From the NCBI GenBank assembly GCA_946406115.1, contig OX291540.1:5266563-5330562 (forward strand): a stretch of 64,000 nucleotides of DNA, written 5' to 3'. This DNA comes from Apoda limacodes (taxonomy: Eukaryota; Arthropoda; Insecta; Lepidoptera; Limacodidae). Position numbers and translations under genes: made by a program. Numbering within the stretch: position 1 is the first letter of the stretch; every line of letters starts with the position of its first letter. Positions 21,883-33,800 of the stretch are shown in pieces. The notes under the pieces were generated by a model. It made no database searches and was not told the DNA's origin. It saw only the letters and a list, made by a program, of their open reading frames with translations.

Positions 21883-24800
21883 CTGGAAATCAAGAATTAT
21901 GTAATTAAAAATAAATCAACAGATTTTTTTCCATTTTCCAAATATTAATGATTAAATTTGATGATTATTAAATCGATTACTAAAAATAAAGTAAAAAATA
22001 TTTTTAGAAGAATATTTGTGATCGTCTAAAAGATTATTATTTGATATGCTTTACCACTACAAAGTTGATTTGTATCGAGAAGAGCCGAAGAGTAACTCAA
22101 TTAATGGCTTTTTTCCAAAAAAAAATTACAATGTAAAATAAAAAATAATAATAATGCAATAATAATAATAATAAACAGTGATACAATTCTTTTACAAAAC
22201 TTAGAGAAGGTTAGCAGCGTTTTTAGACTATATATTTCTAGTTTCCATCAAAGTATCATATTTTTTTATTAGCTTAAGAGTATGCAGTTTAAAAAATAGT
22301 GCAAAAAACAAAACCCAACTCGGAAAATCAAAAATTGCGTTCTGAAAAGTACGAAACAAGAAAATATTCTTGCCCAAATTTTTTACTTAAGTACCACCTA
22401 TTTATTTATTTATCATGTAATAAGTTGAACGGCTAGTAATGTGTGTCACCTTAACAATAACGTTATCATCGAAACAAAGAGGACATAAATCGAATTGCAA
22501 TAATTTCTCAATTAAACTTAATGATTGCAGCTTTTGTTTTATACATATATATATATGTGTGTATGTGTATTTGAAATGTTCTAATTAAGCCTATTCATTT
22601 GATATCCAACAAAGAATTAAAATCCAAACAAAACCTTACAGACTATGATTGTGTCATTTTTTTACATTTGTGCTCAATCTAAATTTCTGCAATAAATTGT
22701 TCTGGAGAAAACTACTTGTGACAGACAAACAAACAATTTAATCTCAAATCCTTTGAACTTTAGAAATCAAATACTAAACTAGTACTTACTCCTGAGACGT
22801 TCCTTTGCACAAGGATTTGGCTATAGAGTCTCTTCCCCTCATCTGAGCCCAGCAGCCTCTCTAACTCAGTCCTGGGCAGCGAGAACAGCTGGTGCCCAGG
22901 CATCCGCAGCTGACGCTGAGCTAAAGCGCTGAAGCCTTTCGCTTCAAGCCATTCGCTCACTTCTTCGGGATTTGATTTCTGAAATTTCATAAAGAAGAAT
23001 CTAATTACTATAAAGCAATAACGAGAAATAACTAAAAAATATAATTTTAATCCTGCCTTATGTTAAAATATTTAATTATTTATAGCCACTATAAAGTAAA
23101 ATCTTCTCCAACACCACAGCTTATTTGAGCATTTTTTCTATTGGTTATCTTTTTCTCTGTAACATTTTCCACGTCTCACGTCTACACAAAGTTATATATG
23201 CTCAATACATGTTTTTTTTAAGTATTCTGGGCGATTGAGTAAGCTATTCTTGTAAGTCATTGTGTATTTCTGTAGCCACTGCTATGTCACCTGCAAATCT
23301 TATTAATTGTATTTTTCCCCTCATTTTTTTCCCGTATAAAGCTATTTCCGAAATTTTCTTTATTGCTGATTCTATAAAAATTTTGAATGTGAGAGGCAAG
23401 AGTGGACGCTTTCGCTTTGTCTTATATTAGCTGTTACTCTTTCATTTCAAAAATCTTAAGCAGTTTATTAATTTACATATTTCATATATTATTTTTCTGG
23501 CTCTTTAATTGAATCCCATGTTACATTCTTTAATGTTATATCTTTTTTCTAATCTACCTTGTTAAAAGCTTGTTATATTATACAAGTTCTATATATGTAT
23601 TCAATCCTACGTCCATGTCCTCCATCAATTATTAATTTTAAGACCAAAATTGCTTCTCCAATGCCTTTATTCCTTCTAAATCCAAATTGATGGTTGCCTA
23701 AGTTATTCTTCTTAAACTTTATTTGTATATCTTTCAGTAGATGTATTTTTTTTAAATTTATAAACAGTTATTTGTATATAAAATATCATTAAAATAATTA
23801 AGTAACAAAACTAAAATTATCCTTACTAAAAACCTAAAAATCCAGCCAAACTTAGCCTTTGAGAGAGGTAGCATCGAGCCCTTAAATCACCCGACGCAAG
23901 AACAAGTCTTTTAGATAAGTCCTTAACAAAAGACTTAGTATCCGATGACCAAGGGCCAAGTGTCTCAAATGCAAGTACCGCAAATTCATAATGATTGATT
24001 AAAGATGAATGTTTATTAAGTTAGTGTACAATTTATATCCTATTCTGTTCTGTATTATTTAAAAGATATTTTTTGACGTTTGAGATATTAAACTTCTTAA
24101 AATCATTCGGTATTCCACCTATTTGAATATGTCTTAAGTGATTACAAAAATTTCAGCTAGTAGGTAGGTATTTTATCAGTTCTCTGTATATTCTCCTTTT
24201 CCTACTTAAATTCTGCTTCGTAAGCTTAAATATTTGTTTAAAATTTTGAAGCACCTTTCGGGCACCCTTAATTCGTCTCTATCGTAAAATCGTTTCTTAA
24301 CGGAGGTCTATACCTAAATCTATGAACTACATTGGACGAGTAGGTTTTGAGATTACATGTGAGTTTTAGGTTTTAGAATTTTCAGAAAGTCAATGAGTAA
24401 ATTTCGATTTTATACATCTTAATTATTTATTATATTTAATTTCATTTTCATTTAGAAACATCATTTGATTTTTAACATATGAACTAGTTTGTTATATGTA
24501 AGAATAAAAAATCGTTGTCGCGTAAAGCATAAGTGCTAGCCCTCATTGACGTACCGAGCTTTAAATTAGTAAAATTTGACCTTGCAAAGTTTCATTAATA
24601 CTAAGTTATTGTTCATTCTTATGCTATAACAGATATAAGGCCTTCTAACCTATAAGATATTTGTGACCAAGCTCTGGTTTTCACGCCACATTTTGATCCA
24701 TTTTTATTGGAGTACTATAAAGGTAAAACCCTCCTTTGTAGTGACTAAAAACGGTATCAGGGCCTCCACTAGTGTAGGTAAACATTATAGCTCATTAACT

Positions 24801-27800
24801 TTTTAACGGGATATCGGGAGCTCAATAAATCTTATTGCGATAAGCCAGTAATAAACATATACTTGTATCATAATAGCTCAATGTTTGTAATAAAAAAAAT
24901 CATCCAAGTCAATTTCCAAATGGCGGATATCTGAGGCTGAGCTAAACAAAATATTCGATTATTTAATCGAATACAGAATTGTTTTTTTTAAAGTGGTTAA
25001 AAAATCTAAAATTATGATGTAGTCACTCTTTCGACAAAAAAGATGCTGCTTGTAGCATTACCTGGTGTATAAATATGTCTGGTGTCTTTTTGATGTCGAG
25101 GAGCTTGTTTTTCCTCTGCTGTATCTGAGGAAGCACCACCAACAGCTCTTCGTGAAGACTGCCTGCCGTGCTGTTTACGGATTTTGTCGCTGAAAATTTT
25201 AAAACTTGGCAGGTTAAATAAATGTAAACTGGCCAAACTAGTTGTGTGACATTAGACCATATGTTTCCAAAAATATAAAATATTAGGGCTATGTGCTTTA
25301 GGGGTTTATTGTTTGCTTTTTAGTGGGTTTGAAGTCGATTTATATGTTTTTGTAAAAAAGTAGTTTATAAGGCATCAGTTTATAAATTAAATATACCTAG
25401 ACTCTTATGCAAAATCAAACTCTGTCAAAATCAGCTCTGTCGAATCCAAGTGACAGTCTAGCTCGTGCACCGAGGCTTCCGAACAAACCTATTATATGTA
25501 GATAGTTTTTCCATCATAAGATTAAGTCTCAGAGGTTTTTGCGTTTTTGAATTTTTTACTATATTTGTGATGTAACATCATGCGTCTTGTCAAATTTCAA
25601 GATTCTAGGTCAACGGAAAGTACGCCATAGGTTTTGATATATTTGTGTCACAATATGCGACAAAAATGACCGTATTTTGGGTACATTTTTTTATTGCATT
25701 GACTAAGAAGCTAAATATTTTTACAACTTTAAGTGAACGTATACTTTAGTATTTGATATAAATTTCAACTTGATACCTGCCCGCGTTCTTAAATAAAAGA
25801 GTCTTGACAGACAGACGGATACACTTTTTTTAATGTGTTGTAACTATTTAATTAAAGAATTTTAGATTTTCCTCCATATTTGTGATGTTGCATTGACTTC
25901 GAAGCTTGATTATTTAAAGCTTCAAGGGACCTTAGACTTTAGTATTTAACATTAATTTCACCATTATATCTTCACGCATTCCTGAGAAAAAGCAAGGGTG
26001 ACAGACAGACAGAAAGACGACAGAGTGATCCTATAAGGGTTTCTTTTTGTACGGAACCCTAAAAAACATCGTTTTAATATTATACTTGCGTAAATTTTGT
26101 ACGTTTGTTAGTTCATAGTAAATAAATGCAAAAGTAATAAGATCTGCTAGCTGTGGTACAAGGCTGGATGAAAGTAATTTTATTTCTTTCATGATTGAAT
26201 GTGAAACCACGTGCAAAACCTAGTTAAGTATATTAATTTCCAATGGTCTTGTTTGCCCGTTCAGTAGTATTCCCTTGAGGAGTATAAGGAGTAGTAAAAT
26301 GAATTTTCGGGACATTGTACCTTTTAGGCATGTCCACAAATTCAGTACAAGCATACTGCGGACTGTTATCCATAATAACTGTTTCAGGTACACCATACAC
26401 AAGAAAAACTAAACATTCCATGACATGATTTAAGACAGAAGCAGTTGCCTTTTCAATCGGAAATAGAAGAGTGTATTTTGAGAAATGACACATCACTACC
26501 AAAATATACCTATTAAGTTTTTGAGATAAAGGTAATGGGCCTATTAAATCACTTGTATAATACACTAAAAAAGGGTCTACACTTTGTTTAGGTTTACCCA
26601 TTCAATCAATGGTTTTAGAGTTTTGATGTTTGTAAGCAAGACAAACATTACAAATTGCTACAAACCTAGCAAGTTAGAGTACATACCATTCCAAAAATAA
26701 CGAAGGCGTATTCTTTGGTAAGTTTTTTGTATCCCGAAATAAGCACAAGTAGGAGGAGAGTGATTTTCAGAGATCACTTGTTCTCTCACTTCGGTTGGTA
26801 TGACTTCTTTCCAGTCATATTCAGAGCAGAAAATAGAGTTAGTGCGACAATGTTTATACAATTTCCTGTCCTTAATAAGGTATTGAGGAAATGCGTTAGG
26901 GTTAGCTTGAATATTAGCTTTAAGAGAATTATACCAGGCATCAGTAGACGATGTGCTGTTATAAGTGATTGCATTCACCATGTTAGCACGAGACAAGAAG
27001 TCGGTACCTTTTTTGTGGCAGATCTCAAAGTTAAAACCCGACAACCTAAAACACCAGCGAGCTAATCGACCGGTAGGATTGTCTAGTTTTAAAAACCATA
27101 ACCATGATGACTGGTCTGTGTGCACTTTGATCTTTTGGGCAGTGTCCAAGTAGTAAAACCAGTGGTCTAGAGCAGTAATTACGCTAAGTAACTCAAGTTC
27201 CGTTGTTGAGTAATTTTTCTGAGGAGCAGTGAGTGATTTACTCATGAAAGCGATTGGCTTTTCAACAACATCAAATTCTTGTGTCAACATTGCACCAATA
27301 CCATGAGTTGACGCGTCTCAATGTACAGCGAACGGCTTAAAAAAATCAGGGCAAGAGAGAATTGGTGAAGAAATAAGGAGTTGTTTTAAAGTTTTAAAAG
27401 CTTTGTCCGCCTCATCAGTCCAAAAGAATTTAGGCTTTCCTTTTTTAGTAGAAGTTAGCTTATTTAAAGGAGCAGCAATAGAACTAAAGTTCGGTATGAA
27501 CCTCCTGTACTTACATTTCATGGTATCAGTTTTGACGGGGATGATGACAGGTGGCGCGGGGGGTGCAGGCGGCGGCGGAGGAGGTGGTGGTGGAGGAGGA
27601 ACTGCCGCGGGCTTCTCTGTAACAACATACTGTTCAATTATATACAAGGTCGATTAAGATTTATTTTTATAATTTACGTCTGTTACCATATAATTTAAAT
27701 AAAATAAAGATGAATGTCATCTTTTAATAGAATATTTATTATGTTAACGTTTAATAAAAGTGTGAAATATTATTTGTATTATTTCTAGTCTCCATCATTA

Positions 27801-30800
27801 AGCAAAAAGGAAAATAAACGGGTCTTATTCACATTGTAAATATTTAAAAAAAATGAAAAGACACTGTTTAATAAAGCAAAAACTGAAAAGCATTAAAACA
27901 CAACTGTTAGCACCCACTTACCCACGTGACGTCATCGGCGACACTAACACTTACAAAACACAATAAGCGAAGCAACACTCACACAAACACAATATTAAAA
28001 ACACACCCGTTCACGTTGCTTCGAAACAATTTTTTTTTAGTAAACTGATTTTTTAAAAATAAAATATTTGAAGGTCAGATTTATATAAAAAATTTAATGT
28101 ATAAAAATGTAAATACAAACAAACCAATTACGAGCTAGTTTGTAAAAAGAGTGGGCAGTGTGCAGCCTGCTAGTTTAGACTAAAATTTGTAAATACTAAA
28201 TGAGCCATAAATGTTGTAGATTATATAAAAAATATCGATGAATGGAAATAATTAGCCAGTTTTGGATGCAGTTTGCCCACTCTAATAAACAAAAATACAA
28301 TCATTTAACTTAACTAACTAATTTATTATGAAAATGTAATTAAAAATATCTATTTTTAATAAAATTCTGACTTTTTTTATAATTTAATCTGAGCATGCGG
28401 TAATAAAAATATAAGACTCTTTATAAAAATAATTGCAATAAATAATGCCTGTATATTATAAAGTATATATATGAATTCTCTTTCATTGATAAATCATGGA
28501 AAAATAGGCCTATATCAAACTAAAAAAATACTATAAATAATGCATTAACATAACTGAAATCATAATATATTATCTTTCAAATCTATGCAATTAATGTTTT
28601 TAAAAATATTATTTTTAAAAAAACCAGTCACATAAAAATATAATATTTTATGTAATTATTTTTAAAAGAAATTTATTATATCTTAAGCCTTACATTTTTG
28701 TTCTGGATGTATTCTTATTTAAAAATATTAATAGAAACATAATAAAGCATAAAGTAAAATACAGTGGGCTACATTTACGAGTTTAACCACGTTCTTTGCA
28801 AACACAAATTGCTTATTAAAAAAAGCCGTCCTTTTCTGAACAAGTCTATCCTTAACTGCGTATTCAATAGAGTAATATTGTTACAAGAATATTTTTATAC
28901 AATATTAAGTTGTTTTGTAGCTATCTATAGGCTAATTATAACAGTTACGCTAAAACAATGAAAGCATAAGCGGTGGAAACACACACAAAGTTTTATAACA
29001 TACCTATACATGTATAAAAATGTCATCTTAAAACCTGAATAGGTACTGTTGATGCATTAAATAAATTCTTATTTTTGTGCAACATTTTTAATGATACTAG
29101 TTAAGTTAATATAGTTTTAGAACAAAGAATAATTTTAAAAGACTATATTTAAATTGTACAAGTGAAAGGGACGTAACTTAGTATGTATATTTTATTTTTG
29201 TACAAAAAAAAAACTAGCAAAACCTTTAACTACTTTTAAATATTAAACTAGTTAACGTAAATCCGGCATATTATGGTAAATATAGATATATGATATTTTT
29301 TCGCATATTGAGTAGCGAAATGTTTAAAGTTAAATATATAAACTGAAACGCAGATTGAATGAAAACAAAAAAAAATATGCTGGATTCACCACAAAAGAAA
29401 ATACAACGTTACTACTTAAAAACGTTTAAAGACTATTAAATGACATACAAATCGAAGGCTATTATGGAAATACCCTCTTTTTATCACTGCATATTTAATA
29501 TGTGTAACACAAATGTGTTTCCTCACAGGAAATTTTTTAAGACATTTAGCCTCTGTAAGCAAAATCCGTATTTGCATGTAATATCTACCCTTAAAATGAT
29601 AATGATGTGTTTGTACGAATATGCCATGTCCGTTCGTCTCCAGGTACACAGATGACATTCCAACCAAATGCAGAAAAGTGTGAGATAGTTAGATATTTTT
29701 GAAACTTTTCATAACCGATTGTTGGAAGTTGGAATATGTCTTTAAGTTTTTGGATACTGTGGTCATGGCAGAATTGCCTGAAGTCCCTGGCACAAAGCTT
29801 TACAGCCCTAGTGGTAGAGAAAACAATTACGTCGAATAACTACGTAATGCCAACCACAATTACAGTTGGGAACTTCTGACAGATACTTATATCTTGGACA
29901 AACTATCCGGTTCGGAAGGTACAATTTCGAGAGCGAAATTTAGGTGAGGACCATTGACCAGCAATGAAATCTATGATTTAATATGATGATCCTTTTAAAT
30001 CTTTGTTTTATTTACCCAATAGGGATTGTTATTCGGCCTTTAATGGAAATACTATTATAGCAATAGACAGAACGAGGTCAATACAAAAAGGCAGTATATT
30101 ACAATTCAGTCGTGTGAAATTCTAAATTGTATCTTAAAGCTAAAATTAATAACAAACTTGTATGTATTCATTTTTCATTGTAGCCTCCCATTAAAATGCC
30201 ACAGTAATTTACTGTTTGTTGGCATGGTTGTCAGGATTGTTAGATAAGGTATTATAAACATGGAAGGGGTTTCCACAATAACTTCTTATTTATGAACTAT
30301 GTATACGTATGAAAAGCAGAGCGTGAACAAGCACTTTGGTAGATGTACGTAAAGTTGTGGGGGGAAAGGGGAGGTTCAGAAGTATCGGAACTCCCCCTTC
30401 TTGCCGAGCCGTTCTCGGCGGATCCAGTCCGATCCACCTGCTCCCCCCTGTCCCCCCATTCTCCCCGCGCCCCCAGAAGATGCCCCCTCCCCGTTTCTCC
30501 CCGCCGCACCTGTTGGACTGCTCCCACCGGATCCACGACCTCCCCCTTCCTGCCACCAAAAGAAATTCAATGTTACTAATTCCATATTTTTTGTGGAATG
30601 TATATGATTTCGTAAGTTTCATAACTCATGGCTACTTTACAAAGTGGAGATGACTGTTGGTAATAAAATTTAATGTCCTATAATAACAATATCAGGTTTC
30701 GGAGTAAGCATCATGTCGAGTAAAAAGATATTGTAGAGATGATTGTTTGTAATATCTTGATAAAGAAGCTAAAATTAATGCAGCAATATCGAAAATATAT

Positions 30801-33800
30801 AATAATTAAATAAAATATTTATCTTCATCATTACAAACGTTTTTAGTTTCTAAAAAAAGATTTACCAAAGCTGGCATTCTATTGTTGATCTTTGCCTATG
30901 TTTCTTAAAAAGAAATGTATAAAAAAAATTTCTTCTACGGTTTTTCCGTATGTGGTTCTGTACCTCCAATAGGCAAGGAGAAACTCTAAGGACCACTTTC
31001 TATCCATCTATTTGACTGTCGGCAACAATTACAAAGATTGATTAATGAGGATAGGTACATGGGTTGCTTCATGGTACAGTGGAAGCGGGACCATAGTAGA
31101 AAATAGTTTTTCAAACAAATTGGTTTACCTGATAGTGAGTGTAGATGGGATTGGGGTAGAGATGGGGCGAAGAGGGTAGTGACAGCGCCGGAGCCACGAT
31201 AGTGTGAGGCACATGAGCCGTCATTCCGCGGCGGTTGCGCGCTTTCCACCATTTCCGAGAGTCATCCAGGACCTAAAGAAAGGAGAATTCTATGAAGAAT
31301 ATTGTACATAAAAACTGTTGTTGGGCAGCAGTACTCCATATAGTACTAGTAAAGCGCGTGTTCTTTGCTCCCACGGGCTTTTTCTTTACTAATTTTACTT
31401 TCAAGGCAGGGGTATAATTTAAAATTCTGCGCCCTGGGCCTACAAGGGTTTCTGCCCAATAAATTGATAAAAAAGCGGAAGTGCTAAATATATAGCTAAA
31501 TATAATAAAATTGAAAACGGCGGTACAAAAAAAATTTATATTTATTCGTAAATAATTACACGTTCTTGCGATGGTTGACAAATTCGTTAATGACATGACT
31601 GTCAGAATCGACGGATTTTATAAGTCAACTTTTATATTAAGGAATGCTAAACTTTTAAAGAGTTCATCGCTAGTCCGGGCGGTTAACGAACGTTCCGCAC
31701 TACACTTTGCCACTGCAGTACACAGAAATATACGCAACTTTATTTATATCCGTTTGTGTATAAAAAATTATCTTATAATGTTAAAAAGTTAAAAAAAAAA
31801 AAATTATGCTACGATTATAAAAGGAACTTAACTCGTGCGCAAGGCCCCGCCTTAGGGTAAACACGCCCCTGCCTCAAGGCAAAGCAATCATAGAACCCAC
31901 ACAAGCGATTATGACGTGTGAACTCACCACGCGCGCTCTACGTACTGTCTATTCTATCAAGTATATATAAAGGATTCAAGTTTATGAAACAAAAAAACTT
32001 ATGAAACGCACACTACAAGCGAACAATAACTTTTTAATTAATAAATTATCTAAATATCTAGCGGTGGCGTTGTCCATACTTTTATTCCCACAATTTCAAT
32101 GTGTGTTGTGGTGAGTTTATTTATTTTTTCACCTCATATTTTATTTATTTACTCGCAAATGTGATGAAAAACATTGTGTGTAACACGGGCAGTACAAAAA
32201 TTACAAATTCAAGTCATTTAAGCTTTTGACCTTCAGCCTTAGCCTAGCCTCTAGTTGGTGTCATGTCCTATTCATATATTTTTTGTTAAACCTTCGCTTC
32301 ACCCGTTATACCCCTCTGCACAAGCCTATTCTTGAAGAAGGAGGGTTGGGCCATATTCCATGCTAGTGTAGTGCGGATTGGCGAACGTTTTCGAACTAGT
32401 GCCTACTCGACTGTCGGAGTTTTAAGGCTTCTGACTGAGCTTAACGACTGCTTGACAAACAGCCTGAACCCACAACTAAACGTGCCCTGCGAAGCACTGT
32501 GCTCAGAAAGTTGTGGCACTAGGCGATCACCTATAACGGCACTGACCACATCAAACATTTCTTTACTTCTCTTAGTATTTCCGACAGACGAATGCGACTG
32601 AGCCACGGGAGCTTGTGCCTGGTCACGAGCGGGAAATACAAATCAGAGTAAAAACAATTTTTAAATACATGATGATGTTCTCACTTCTAAGTACTCTCCC
32701 CGAACAACAGAAAGCTCCTTATCATTGTTTGCGGTGCGAGGGTAGGTGACCCGGACCACGCGTCCACCTCTGGCCGCTACTCCACGCGCCCAAGCTTCGC
32801 CCAGGTCATCTGGAGTTAGAAACATTAAAAATTTATAGCTAAAACTAATGAAGTGTAGTTAGTCTTCAGAGTTTAAAAAAAGATCTATATATATCGCACA
32901 AATTCATAGCATACCTGCTAGCATATAGCATATTATATGGACTCAGCCACCGATTCTGCCACTTTTGCCTGACTCAGAAATGTCCAAAAAATAAGTATTT
33001 TTATATTCAATAAGTAAGTATTATTCTCATTAAATATAAATAGCACAGTATTTAAAGAAATTTTAGCGAAATAAGGAATTCATAGTCATGAATTGCAAGA
33101 AGTAACTTTAATAAATATCGTTATCTATGTATATAACTGAGCAATGCCAATGTTTTTCCCGAAATCGGGTGATATTCGGGTGAAAAAGAGGTGGTTTTTG
33201 GGAATGGTTGTGTTTGGTCAAAATTTTGGGAAAGTTCTTGGTACTTTACATGTTAATTAATTAATAATCACATAACTGGCTAGAAATATTATGTCCATTG
33301 CATAAGAATACAAGCAGGTTGTCCTAGTTTTTTCTGTTCTCGAATTATTATACGTAATTAATTACTTTTAAGCGACCGTTTTGGAGTCTCATCTTTTGAG
33401 TTTAAGGTCTTATTTTGAGATGTTTGATTTAATTCATCTAATACATTGATTCTATCAAAATGTTTGTGATAGCTGATGTTTTGATATCGACTTTGGAGGT
33501 ATAAGCAAAAATAAATCTCGCAGCTAAAAGGATTATAAACAATTAATTACCTACCATACCCTATTTGTAGGACACGATATACTGTTTTTCAAATAAAGTA
33601 TAAATATTTAGGGTAGTTCTCTGTACATTGAACTGAAGGATGAATTTATTGGGTATTAGTTAATTTGGTATCTCTGGATAGCTCTTCAAAAATGTATTAA
33701 AGTATTTTTCACCTCACCAGCACGAAAAGGATAGTTTTTCTGTCCAAATTCAGTGAGCAAAATCGAATTTGGCTCACTTGTGAGGCAAAATAATTGACTT

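Noticed and set aside
25012..25236. 74-codon frame starting MASLHLF as the EPS8 coding frame
   Set aside because: Splice phases from both neighbouring exons require a different frame, which reads the conserved HEELL...KKTPD segment.
27403..27657. Gly-rich + strand ORF opposite the poly-Pro exon
   Set aside because: It is the antisense of a proline-codon run with no splice or family support.
30290..30653. Five overlapping ORFs on both strands around the Gly-rich exon
   Set aside because: GC-rich repetitive sequence opens several frames; only the one in phase after the 30549 acceptor is supported.
31571..31792. 73-codon + strand ORF starting MVDKFVND
   Set aside because: No recognisable family, antisense to EPS8 intron, typical chance ORF in AT-rich DNA.
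32403..32606. 67-codon - strand [12 protein letters not shown] as an extra EPS8 exon
   Set aside because: Exons 40203-40288 and 32685-32809 lie upstream of it and 31129-31272 follows; the SH3 reading is continuous without it, and the area looks like dispersed repeat.
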